DNA of 29,605 nucleotides, from NCBI GenBank assembly GCA_902984215.1, contig CADWAF010004459.1:1-29605 (forward strand). The letters run 5' to 3'. The notes beneath the pieces are model-generated. The model did not search any database and was not told the DNA's origin. It saw nothing but the letters and a program-made list of their open reading frames with translations. Below, piece by piece: positions 19,266-29,583 of this stretch (positions within the stretch are counted from its first letter, which is position 1; the number at the start of each line of letters is the position of its first letter). The translations under genes and the position numbers were made by a program. This DNA is from Willaertia magna. Taxonomy: Eukaryota > Heterolobosea > Eutetramitea > Acrasida > Naegleriidae.

Positions 19266-20157
19266 ATGGACTTTAATAATAATGAAGAAGCAAAGAATGA
19301 AAAGAAAGGAGAAAACATTACTGTAACAACGTCAGATGTAGCTAAACAAACTCATAAAATTAATATTGTAAGTATTTTTACTGCAGCTGGCAGTACCTAC
19401 TTTCGTGCATGTATTACCACACCTAATTGCTAATTACATCCTCACATGCAACTAAATAGACAAGAGTGGAAATGGTAGGTAGTAGAGTATAAATTTATCT
19501 TTAACCTTCATGTGTGATGTTGCATGCATGTGTTTTTCACTTTTAACATGTTAATAAATTAATTTAAGAGCAAATATTTCAACGCTCCTCAAACATTGGC
19601 TGCAAGGTTATTGGGGGTAAGTGTGAGTACTTTGAAAAGAAGATATTATGAAATGTATAAAGGTAGATGGCCATACCAATCCGTAAGTAATAGAAGTTAA
19701 AACTAACTGTGAGGATATTTACATGTATTTTATAATAACTCGTTTTTGTCGGTTTTTTTTTATCTAAAATTATTGGGTATAAAATATTTATAATACCCAT
19801 CTTACTTAAAACCTTTTTTCGTTTTTTGGATTTATAAAGTTGTCAAACAAGGAGAGGAAGAAAACGATTTGGTTTTATGTTAATGAAGAAGAATACTCTG
19901 AGAAATTTATATCCAAAGAAACAATAACGATTTTAAACAAAGCATTTAATGATTGTACAAAATCTCCAAGTGAATATACTCTTTCTTCAATTCAAGGCAA
20001 TAATACAACTAATGGAAGTAAACAAAAAGAAATAATGTTTTTAAGTTATATACCTCAGCATGAAAGGGAAGACCTCAAACTGAGTGTTGGCAAGGGTGAA
20101 ATTATTGTTGGTGGATCGAAACAAAAGTATAAAAAACCATCCAAGTCCAAGAATTAA
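19266..20157 (+). CDS. RWP-RK domain DNA-binding protein (three exons)
   Basis: Exons 19266-19367, 19569-19682 and 19840-20157 encode 177 residues; both introns (201 and 157 nt) have GTAAGT donors, phase 0, and are the longest in the window. After a charged 30-residue head, residues 36-72 read YFNAPQTLAARLLGVS, STLKRRYYEMY and GRWPYQS, the RWP-RK signature (helix with AA..LGVS, then LKR, then RWP). The second intron falls directly after RWPYQS. The usual following RK is replaced by LSNKERKK. RWP-RK proteins are sequence-specific transcription factors known best from plants (NIN-like, RKD) and also found in amoebae. The rest is a basic tail without other domains. The targets are unknown. The stop lies 91 bp before the 5S rRNA gene. 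Confidence 0.75.
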
Positions 20158-20248
20158 ACAGCAACTCAAATTAATGCTAGAATTTCAATTAAAATTAAAC
20201 TGTCCCAACAGTAAGAACAAAGAAAATGAAACCGAGTTTACTTGGTAT

Positions 20249-20366
20249 ATCTACGGCCATACCACTGTGAAAGCACCTCATCCCGTCCAATATGAGATGT
20301 TAAGCACAGTAGGGCTACATTAGTACTGAATGGGAGACTTCTCGGGAACCTGTAGTGCTGTAGATT
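20249..20366 (+). rRNA. 5S ribosomal RNA
   Basis: About 118 nt match the eukaryotic 5S pattern in order: CTACGGCCATACCAC near the 5' end, ATGTTAAGCACAGTAGGG (box A / intermediate element region), TAGTACTGAATGGGAGAC (C box) and a 3' end GTGCTGTAGAT that pairs with the 5' ATCTAC. Terminal stem pairs are 20249-20254 with 20365-20360. The promoter of 5S genes is internal, so none is expected upstream. It is a single copy in this window and acts in the large ribosomal subunit. Confidence 0.93.
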
Positions 20367-20370
20367 TTTT
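20365..20370 (+). terminator. RNA polymerase III terminator (T run)
   Basis: A run of six T directly at the 3' end of the 5S rRNA gene, with a second T run after one G, is the normal polymerase III stop signal. Confidence 0.8.
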
Positions 20371-20467
20371 GTTTTTGATTTCTTGCATTCTGTTAAAAAA
20401 TAAATTAAATTGCTCTTTACAAAATACTCACTTTAAACAACAGATAAAAACTTGTCACACAAAAAAA

Positions 20468-21623
20468 ATGAATAGATTAACAAATTGTTATAACATCACT
20501 TTTATTCTTCATTTATTTGATTTTTTAATTATTCCACCAAAAGATTTTATTTCAATATTTTTATTATAAATAATTATTGGAAAGAAGTGATATTCGACAG
20601 TTTTTATTTTGGGAACTATAATTATTAAATTTATTTTATTTTGTTTACAAAAGTAATTTATTTAATAATAATAATAATAATTATAAGATTAATAATATTG
20701 ATAATTTTTATATTTATTTTTTTTATAATTGTGGAAATCTTTGTAATTTATTACAATTAAATTTTAGAAATTTTTTTAAAAAAAGAAAAATTATAAAAAA
20801 ACAATTTATTAAAATTGTAAAAGAAAAACAAAATATTTATGAAATTAAAAATATTTTTAGTAAATTATATAAATATATATTTAGAAAAAATTTATTAAAT
20901 TTACATAAAAATAACGTTGGATTTAACACAACAAGTTTACAAACTTTACAATATTTAGATTTTAGTTTAATTGTTTATTATCACAAAATAATAAATATTT
21001 TAAATAAAGATTCAATTTTAAATATAATGAAAAATTATGCATTTATTTTAAAAGATATTTACAATAACTATTACAATAACAATAAATTAACAAAAACAGA
21101 ATATGATAATATTTTACAATTATTTTTTACAAAATTAATTTTAAATAATGATAAACAATTATTTTTTGATACTTTTAATAAACGTAATCTATTAGTTGTA
21201 GATATAATACTTTTATATTTACAACATTTTGAGAAGTTTAATTTTATTGAAAGTTATATTTTTAATATTTTACAAAATTTATTTTCTTTACCAAAAAAAG
21301 TACAAATTTATAACTCAATATTTACAAATTTAATTGAAGATTATGTTTTTATTTTTAAAAGTTTAGTTATTAAACTTTTATATTTTTTAAATCAATATTC
21401 TAATTTGAGAGAGACTTTAAATTGTAAAAATTATTCTAGTATTCATTATACACTAACATTACTTATACAATTACAATTATCTTTATGTAAACTTTTAAAA
21501 TTATCTTTATTAACACTAACAAAAAAATATCCTCCAAAAGTAAATAAAAGTTTTAAATTTTCTAATTTTTCATTAAATTCTTTAAAATTTTCTTGTAAAA
21601 GCATTTTTACTGTAATAAAATAA
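20468..21623 (+). pseudogene. Broken F-box-like N-terminus followed by a long AT-rich reading frame
   Basis: From ATG 20468 the frame reads MNRLTNCYNITFILHLFDFL then PPKDFISIFLL, resembling an F-box (LP..IL..FDFL..KDFI). It stops at a TAA, but the F-box continues two bases on as NNYWKEVIFDSFYFGNY in another frame, as if TA had been inserted near 20567. From 20622 a third frame is open for 334 codons to 21623 (from ATG 21027: MKNYAFILKDIYNN). That body is Leu/Phe/Ile/Asn/Lys-rich, helical, and matches no family I know. F-box proteins select substrates for SCF ubiquitin ligases. Either this is one decayed gene, or a spliced gene whose introns I could not place (GTAATT...TATAAG at about 20,654-20,687 is one candidate). 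Confidence 0.4.
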
Positions 21624-21646
21624 TGTCTATTATATTTTTTCCATTT

Positions 21647-22240
21647 TTATAAACTTTGTAAAAAAGTATTATTAGCTAAAAACATTAAAAATAAATAATA
21701 ATCAATAAATCCACAATTATATCTTAATTTTTTACCTTTAAATTGTAATTTTTCAGTTGATTCTTTTAATTTTTTTAAAGTATGACGTGTAAGAATATTT
21801 TTAAATATCATTAATAATACTTGTCCATTTTTTTTCTTTCTAATAATTGTTCTTCCATAAATTCTTTTACTAATTTCTTTTCTTTTTTCTACAATTCTTT
21901 TCATTCCTTCTTTAGTTAATTTTTTATTTAAAAAAATATATTTTTATCTAATTTTTTTATACTTTTGATAAAATAAAGTTGAAGGAGATTTATATTTTTT
22001 GTTTTTTATGTTTTTAATAATTTGATTTTTTTCACTAATTACAAAATCATCAACATAACATTCCGATTTTTCACAAAAACTAATAAATGTTGCATGGATA
22101 TAATATTTGTTGTTGTTTGGTGTTTTAAATTTAAATTTAAATTTTTCATTAACTTTTACTATAATTCCATAAATTGTTTTTCTATAAATTATATTTCTTT
22201 CTGTTAAATTATTAGTTATATAATAATCATGAATATTCAT
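21647..22240 (-). pseudogene. Unknown 197-residue reading frame interrupted by a single TAA
   Basis: From ATG 22240 the frame runs 98 codons (MNIHDYYITNNLTERNIIYR), meets TAA at 21946-21944, and continues in the same frame without another stop to 21647 (KYIFLNKKLTKEGMKRIVEK). The first half contains YGIIVKVNEKFKFKFKTPNN and FCEKSECYVDDFVISE; the second is strongly basic (RIYGRTIIRKKKNGQV) with a hydrophobic end. No domain was recognised. One stop and no frameshift suggest recent inactivation, readthrough, or two adjacent small genes (the second could start at ATG 21904). Confidence 0.45.
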
Positions 22241-22460
22241 TTTTTTTTGTTAATTTTTTTATTAATTTTTTATTGATTTTATTTTATAAAAAATAGTCTT
22301 AGTAAAATATATGTGAAAATATAATCAACATATATAGTTGATAATTAATATTAACAATTAATCCAAAATCATTTCATTTTAATTTCCATGGTCCTACCTA
22401 TTTATTTATTTTTAGAATTTATAGATATAAATGGTTATAGATATAGATATAAATACTTAC

Positions 22461-22874
22461 AATTAAAGCAATATGAAACATTTCCATTTTAGATAATACA
22501 TTAAAAATATCTAAAACTGGAGATAATAATTATTTAATTGTTTTATCAGTTAAATTTCTAACAGTTTCAGTAACTAATAATTTAATTTTAATTTTATCTT
22601 TTAATTCCATATTTAATAGTAAATGATCTAAATTATTATTTAAATTATTATTTTGACTATTATTCATATAATTATTTATAGCCATATCAGTACTCAATTA
22701 AATACTTACTAAAATAACAGATCCTTTACATAATTTTTCTAAATTAGATTCTAAATTATTTAAATTTTCTAAAATTTTCTTCTTCTTTTCTTTTTCATTA
22801 TCTCCTTCTGTCTCATTATAATATAAAGTACTATATTGATGATACTTATCACTATATGTTATAGTGATATTCAT
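22461..22874 (-). pseudogene. Unknown reading frame with canonical splice donors and two in-frame TAA
   Basis: ATG 22874 opens MNITITYSDKYHQYSTLYYN, a charged stretch and LENLNNLESNLEKLCKGSVIL, immediately followed by a perfect GTAAGT donor at 22709. Ignoring it, the same frame continues through TAA 22700-22698 into an Asn-rich part and ELKDKIKIKLLVTETVRNLT, then TAA 22532-22530, then LLSPVLDIFNVLSKMEMFHI and a second GTAAGT at 22460. No acceptor that restores an open frame was found. The helical, Leu-rich content looks genuinely coding and the donors match the neighbouring genes, so this is probably a decayed host gene. Confidence 0.4.
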
Positions 22875-23039
22875 AATTATTCTTTTATAATGGTACTAAT
22901 ACTATTTATTATTGTTTATCACAATGATGTTCATAGTTTTCCTGCATTTAAAAGAATACTTTTATTTAACTATTAATATTACCTTTGGTAACATTTAGTA
23001 GTAAATAAAAGTTTTAGAGACTGAAGTTTGTTTATTTAG

Positions 23040-24290
23040 CTATTATCTATATCCATCATGTGATACATATGATTGTTTTAGACTTAATTATATAAATTCA
23101 ACAATTTGTTCTGCACATGATCTTATGTTGAACTTGATTTTTGTGAATGTAAATTTGGCTAAGAAGATAACAACTGTTAAAGTTAATATTTCGTTTATAA
23201 CAGTACAAGAATGGATAATTCAAGTGTTTGTAGTAGCAATGGTAAATGTGTTGGTAATAATAAATGTGAATGTAATTTTAAATATACTAGAAGTAATTAC
23301 GAACAACTTGTCACATGCTTTGGACTGTACTAATTTCTATTGTTTGTTTAGTGTACGGTATATGTATTAGTATGAATAATTATAACTGTACAAAAGGTTG
23401 GACATCTTTAGATTGTAATGTTCCAATTTGTAGTAGCATAGATGGTGGATGCAGTAGAAATGGTGTATGTACTGTCTTTGAAACTTATGATTATAAGAGA
23501 GGATATACTGAAAAATATTATACAATTCCAATTTGTTTTAATACTTATGCTAATAAAACAATCGTTTATTATGGACATGGTTTATGTATTGATATAGATA
23601 ATTATAATTGTACAACTAATTGAGGATCCTTTAATTGCAGTTTTCTTGTTTGCTTTGGTGATTATGGAGATGTTGTTTGTAGTAGAAATAGTAAATATAT
23701 TTCTTTTAATTCTTGCTAATGTAATGATAACAATATTTATATTAAAAGTAATTGTTCTATTTTTATCTATTTTGAGATTGCAGCAAATAATCAAAGTACT
23801 TGTAATGGACAAAGAATATGTATTTTACCAAATATTTGTAGATGTTCTAGCAGTTTTGAAGAAAACAATTATGAAATTCCTATAATTGCATCAATTGCAT
23901 CTTTAGACATAATATCATTATTCACTAAATACAATTCGTTATATGACATTTAAGCATTGATTTCTTTAGATGCTTTTAAATCAATATTTACAACTGGTTA
24001 TAATAGTTTTATCATTTACATAACCAAAAAAGAGGAGGTACAGTAGTTAATGTATTTAAACAAACTGCTTTCGCTAGTATTCTACTTTTAAATTTATTTC
24101 CTTATGGAAATGGAGATTATACTTTTAATGTAACAGTTTCAAATATTAAGGCAAATCTATAAAAAGATACTGTCAGTTCAAAAGCTATTAATATTGTATC
24201 ACTATTTAATATTACCATGTCAGTCAATAGATTATCATCATTGATTGTTAATAATGTTTTATATTAATATTTCCAACTATTACAGCAGTC
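23040..24290 (+). pseudogene. Relic of the EGF-repeat surface-protein family
   Basis: Fragments in shifting frames match the EGF style of the 4,026-9,115 protein. Examples are CSSNGKCVGNNKCECNF (about 23,230), VYGICISMNNYNCTKGW, LDCNVPICSSIDGGCSRNGVC (in two pieces around 23,410-23,470), YYGHGLCIDIDNYNC (about 23,570) and CNGQRICILPNICRC (about 23,800). Further right GNGDYTFNVTVSN resembles the beta-rich region after the EGF block of that protein. The stretch is broken by TAA, TGA and indels, so it cannot make one protein. The order of fragments follows the intact gene, as expected for a decayed paralogue rather than a new gene. A Cys-containing scrap (YFCLNENAVCG, about 24,630) may be its last trace. 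Confidence 0.7.
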
Positions 24291-24419
24291 CATATATGTG
24301 TAGTAAATAAACTTGATGTATATGGGGAAGTAATAGTTAATGGTAAAATGGGTTTAAAAACAAAAGAAGTTGCAAAACTATCATTACTGTTCTTAGAATC
24401 ATAGAAAAATTGTAACTAT

Positions 24420-24860
24420 TTGTAAGAAAGATAGTTAATAAAGTATTAGACTAGTTTTATGTGTTATATTTTTAAAATGAATACTGTAAAATGAAATATG
24501 AGGAGAAACTATACTTACAACACAAGCACCATAGAGCCGAAGGTTAAATTCTTTGAAAATGATTTGTTAAATAATATTAATATAAATATCTAAATTAGTT
24601 TTCCAGATGTTTCTACCATTAACTACTTTTGTCTAAATGAAAATGCAGTTTGTGGTTTAGTTTATGTAGTTTTAGTTTGTTTAAATGAGAATTAATTGTT
24701 ATATCATTGCAATAATGTAAAGAAAATCATAGAAATCTGCTAACTGACTTGATGGTTATATTATTGTGTTTTGTTAAAAAAAATAAAATAAAACAAACAA
24801 ACTCACTACAAAAACCACAGTATGCGTAGTATAGTTATGACATGTAATATGTTTGTTGTT
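24420..24860. other. Decayed sequence without a recognisable gene
   Basis: About 440 bp with stops in all frames. Apart from the Cys-containing scrap near 24,630 nothing can be assigned. It ends near a T14...A12 pair (about 24,866-24,895) that would fold into an AT hairpin. Confidence 0.5.
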
Positions 24861-26640
24861 TTATTTTTTTTTTTTAAAAATTAAAAAAAAAAAATTATTT
24901 TACAATAGTAACATTTTTTACAACAATTCATCTCCTCTATAGTTGACCTCACTTGAAAATAAGTCTACATCATCTAATAAAACCTCTTCTAAAAAATAAT
25001 CTTTAAAAAAAATCTATACAATTAATTTATTTAATTAATTTTTAAAATAAATAAACAAAAATAATTTATGTATTTCATAAATAGAGAGATAATAGAAAAT
25101 ATGAAATTTTTTTTTAAAAATAAATGAATAAAAAAATAATTTTTTTATTATTATTTTGTTTACCATTAAAAAAATAAAAAAATATTTAAAACTTTATTCT
25201 GTCTTTATTTTAATTTAAAATTTTGTTAAATTTTATTATAATTTATTAATATTATTATGTAATTTATTTATAAAAAAATATTATTTAATTTTTTTTATCT
25301 TTATTTAACCGAATAATTTATATTTTATAATATTATTTTTTCTTTTGATAACAAATTAAAATAAATATATGTTTAATAAAGAGTATTGTTTAAAGGATTA
25401 TAATTAAATTTAATAATTTTTTTATATTTTTTCTTTTGCTATTAATACTTCTATAATTTTATCCCAAATTAAACTTTTATTTAATTTAAAAATATCTATT
25501 ACTAATAAACATATATTTAATTTCGTAAAACCTAATAAATTGTTGTTATAAAATAAATATAAATAAAAATTAAAAAATTTCTAATCACATACCAAACAAT
25601 CTAATATTATTAATAATTTAAATTCTTTTTTTTTTAAAAGTATATAATATATTTTTAAATTTTTTAAATACTTTTTTTTGATCTTCTATATTTTTGAATA
25701 ATAATTTATAATTAAAAAAATCTTACCAAATAAAAGTATAAAAAAAGAAAATTTTTTTTATAAAATAATTTATTATGATATTAAATTATATTTATTTTAA
25801 TTTCAATAATAAATAAAAAAACAATCTTAAAATAATGTTTAGATTTTAATATTGATTATATAAATTTTAATATTAAAATTGAAAATAAAAATAAATTATA
25901 AGTATTATTGTAATTTAAATTGAATATTGTAATTTATATATGAAATAAAAAATTATAAAAAATAAAGATGTCAAGAAATATAAATTATAAAATTTAATTG
26001 TTATTACTTTTAATATTAATATAAGTACAAGTATAAATATAAATATAATAAAAACAACATTAAACAAAACAATAATAACAAAAAAAAATTTGAAACTAAA
26101 ATTATAAAATAAATTTAAATATAAAAATTATTTATTTACTTTTTATAATAATAAATTAAAAGTATAAATAAATATTATATTATTTATTGAAAACAAAAAT
26201 GAAAAAAAAAGAAATATTAATTAATAATTATATTACTATAGTAATAATTAGTAATTATAAAATAAATAATAAATTTAATAATATTTCTGAGGATTCTATT
26301 GAAATAATAATTATAAAAGATGAAAATGAAGAAAAATAATATATTTTATATTTAAAATTAAATGTAATTTTAATAAAATAATATTTAAATGAAAAATTTT
26401 TTACAAAAAATTATTTTTTCTATAAAAATTCTCATAAGTTATATTTTTAATAAAAATTTTTATATATTATAAAAAATTTTACAATAAAAGGACAAAAATA
26501 ATATTTAAAAGTTATCTTTTTCAATATATTTAAAGCAATCCATAAATAAATAAAATTAATATTAACTTTTTATATAATTATCTATATAATTAATTAGTAT
26601 AACTTTTAATTATTTAATAAGTTTAGGTTTGATAATTTCT
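24861..26640. other. Extremely AT-rich subtelomeric stretch
   Basis: Nearly all bases are A or T, with long homopolymer runs. No standard gene is visible. Two places read more protein-like than their surroundings. On the minus strand about 25,640-25,430, NNNLLGFTKLNICLLVIDIF and SLIWDKIIEVLIAKEKI are preceded by an in-frame TAG. On the plus strand from ATG 26200, ISEDSIEIIIIKDENEEK is followed by repeated in-frame TAA. Composition alone could produce such frames, so they are not called as genes. Confidence 0.5.
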
Positions 26641-26769
26641 AAGGAAAATGCCTGAAATTTAGCATTAACTTTAATAAATTACAACTTTTTGATTTGGCGT
26701 TATCCATTTTTTAGTGATTAAATATTTAAATATTTGGAATGGATAATAGCGAATTGTGATACTATTAGT

Positions 26770-26950
26770 TGTAATATCATGTAACAGCTTAAAATTCGTT
26801 CAAAACTAAAAATAAATTATCACATAACAATCATATAACGGCTTAAAACTTGTTCAGAAGTAAAATAAAAAATAAAAAAATAACCACATTATTAAAAAAA
26901 TAATCACGTAACAATTACGTAATAAATTAAAACTTGTCCGTTTAAAAAAT

Positions 26951-26981
<31 letters not shown>

Positions 26982-27405
26982 TAAAAAATATCACGTAACA
27001 ATCATGTAATGAATTAAAACTTATTAGAAAAACTTATAATTTGGCAAAATTTTGTATTATTTTAAAAATATTAACAAACATCTATATAAATATGATAATA
27101 ATATTATATAGTTCTTGCTCAAAATTAAAAATAAATTATCATGTAATAATCACATAATGGTTTAAAACCTGTTTGTTTAAAAAATAAAAATAAAAAATAA
27201 AAAAATATCACATAATAATCACGTAACGGCTCAAAACCCATCTGTTTAAAAAATAAAAATAAAAAATAAAAATAAAAAAAATATCACATGATAATCATGT
27301 AATAGCTTAGAACTCATTTGTTTAAAAAATAAAAATAAAAATAAAAAATAAAAAAATATCACATAATAATCACATAACAAATTAAAACCCGTACTAAAAA
27401 TAAAT
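26770..27405. repeat. Subtelomeric tandem satellite, unit about 74 bp, about eight copies
   Basis: Each unit has a core of paired octamers, TATCACATAATAATCACGTA, followed by ACGGCTTAAAACCCGT or close variants and then TTTGTTTAAAAAATAAAAAT with an A5T ladder. Cores begin near 26,771, 26,817, 26,901, 26,989, 27,133, 27,206, 27,281 and 27,355. The last four are regularly spaced (73-75 bp); earlier copies are more diverged and spaced unevenly. The varying number of AAAAAT steps explains the length changes. Such arrays are common next to telomeres. Confidence 0.85.
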
Positions 27406-27443
27406 TCTAAAAATACAGTCTAATAAAAAATAAATTAAAAAAA

Positions 27444-29497
27444 ATGCCAGCAAACAAAAAGCATAATACATTATTAACTACTCCTTAGCATCATCATCAA
27501 CTATTCTTATTGCATCATCATTAACTACTCCTATTACATCATCATCAACTACTCCTATTGCATCATCATCAACTATTCCTATTGTATCTCATCAACTACT
27601 TTTATTGTATCTCATCAATTACTCTTATTGTATCTCATCAACTACTCCTATTGTATCATCATTAACTACTTTTATTGTATCATCATCAACTACTCCTATT
27701 GTACATCATCAATAAACAATCATCCCAATAACACTTCTAAATCCTCTATCAGTCCAAAGAAAAAAAAAGTCTCTACAAAAAAGAAAGAGTCTTTGAAAAA
27801 TGTTTATCTTAAAAAAGAAAACACAAAGAACATGATAAAGACAAGACAAAAACTAAAAAAGTTAACACCAAAAAAATAACAAAAAAAAAATACAAAAACA
27901 CCAAAAAAAATTGCACTAAAGAAAAACATAAAAAATGATAATAGTTTTAAACATGTCAAAGGATATTTATTTGATAATACAATAAAAGAACTTTCAAGAC
28001 AAAAATAATTAAAAGAAATAAAAGAAACATCATTAAATAAACAACCAAGCAGTAATAAACAACAAAATAATAATCCACCATTAAATAGTGATAGTCAAGA
28101 ATAAAAACCATTAAGTAATGATCTTAAACAACCATTAGTAATTAGTAGTAAAGAACAAGAAGCATCAATAGAAGTAATGAAAGTACCAAACTCAATAAAT
28201 GAAAAAGAAAAACAAAAGAAAATTATTAAAAAGAGAAAACAAAAAACTAAAGTCTATATTTCAGTTAATCAAGAAGAAATTGACATTAGCAATTCAAAAG
28301 TTTTTAAATATGCTAAAAATAAAAGCAAATTACAAATGTTATGCAAGAAAATCATGCTTTTTTAAGACTTATTTATGGGTCTATCTATGACTTGTTAAAG
28401 GCTAAAGATATAAATGAAAAAAAAAGCCATTTTGTGTTTCTTACTTTTAAGAAAGAAGATATCAATACACAATATTTAAAGAAACATTTAAATATTCAAG
28501 TACCAACTATACTAGGTTATATGCAAAAAGCAGGTTATAGAAAACATATATTTAAAAGCTCTTTTTTATTTGACATGTATTCTTATTTCTTAATTTAATA
28601 ACAAGAAACTAATAATGAATATGTCAATAAGCGTGTGTTAGGATTATTTTGGGTGTATTTATATATTTATAATGATATTACTTTAAAAACAAGATTTAAA
28701 GGTGTTGTGTTCTTGAAAGGATTGAAATTTGCAGAATTTACTGATTATATATAATTCTTTGTACTAAAACATATTGAATCAGCATTTATTGGTAAGGAAA
28801 ATAGTGAAATTATTGGAAAACTTTACATAAAAGAAACCCAAGGTATTGGAGTAATATTTAATATAAAAAGCTTTAAGCAAGACCAAAATAAGAAAAGATT
28901 TTTGATTTTTGATTTTTATAACAATTAAACTGTAAAGAAAATTAATGAAGAGGAAAGAAAAGATAAATCAGAAGAGGAATTAGAATCAAAAGAGAAATTA
29001 GAAGAACATGGAAAAGAAAATGAAAAGAAAAAAAAACAAAGAAAATAAATCATTACAAGACTATCTTGAGTAATGTTTTATATTGTTTATATAAAACATA
29101 TCATGATAATGTTACTAATGTAAAAGTAGTTTCAAAAGATTTTATTGTTAGAAATGTTTATATATTAGTTAATTCTATTGATGACGTTAATAATTATACT
29201 GATGATGAATTTAAAGAGGTAGTAAAGAATAATAGAGATTTGAACTTTTATGATAAGATTAATATTTATTTTGAAGTAATGTTTAATTTGATATATTGTC
29301 CTTTTCCAAATTTGAAAATTCCTAAAAATAAAACAAATCAACCTATGACAGAAGAACAGTAATTAATTGATGAATTGTTACAAGTAAAGAAAGATATAAT
29401 CTTTATAGTTCAAGTAAATAATAAAATTTATACCCAACACTACTTTGAATTTACAAAATTGATGTTACGTTTTGGTTTTTAGATTGTGGATTTTTAA
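27444..29497 (+). pseudogene. Terminal gene-like region with TAA codons inside the reading frame
   Basis: ATG 27444 begins MPANKKHNTLLTTP and runs into the Ser/Thr/Pro minisatellite. A Lys-rich frame follows from about 27,712 (PKKKKVSTKKKESLKN) to 28,299, interrupted by TAA at 27877, 28006 and 28102. Removing a 26-nt GT...AG segment (28300-28325) leads into a second frame, SNSK-QITNVMQENHAFLRLI, which continues to about 29,035 with TAA at 28596, 28599, 28752 and 28926. A nine-A run near 29,030 then shifts to a third frame (YDKINIYFEVMFNLIYCPFP) with TAA at 29360, TAG at 29480 and TAA at 29495. No TGA occurs inside this composite. The middle part (SHFVFLTFKKEDINTQYLKK, GLFWVYLYIYNDITL) looks like a real globular protein, but no family was recognised. 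A decayed gene is the default reading. Confidence 0.5.
27472..27714 (+). repeat. 24-bp Ser/Thr/Pro-coding minisatellite with 23-bp variant units
   Basis: Roughly ten units of GCATCATCATCAACTACTCC plus TATT code for ASSSTTPI or VSSSTTPI. Three consecutive units have lost the same A (GTATCTCATCAAC) and are 23 bp long, so the frame is lost and regained after three copies. The first and last units have similar one-base losses. The array lies just behind the ATG of the terminal gene-like region (27,444). Confidence 0.8.
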
Positions 29498-29583
29498 AAT
29501 TTATTAATAAATAACTTTTTTAGTATTTTTCTTTTTTTATCTTTTTTTTTTATTAATTAAATTTTTTTTTTAATTAATTTTAA

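Noticed and set aside
20084..20569. Two plus-strand frames running through the 5S rRNA gene
   Set aside because: They translate the 5S rRNA and its flanks; the RNA gene explains the sequence.
22022..22207. Plus-strand frame rich in Phe and Ile
   Set aside because: Antisense of the minus-strand reading frame at 21,647-22,240, which has more balanced composition.
23125..23370. Plus-strand frame rich in Val and Asn
   Set aside because: It is the wrong frame of EGF-like coding sequence; the Cys-rich frame is the meaningful one.
23582..23812. Minus-strand frame rich in Ile and Thr
   Set aside because: Antisense to the EGF relic.
26770..27405. CRISPR-like array
   Set aside because: Units are adjacent and diverged with A-rich filler instead of unique spacers, and the setting is eukaryotic and subtelomeric.
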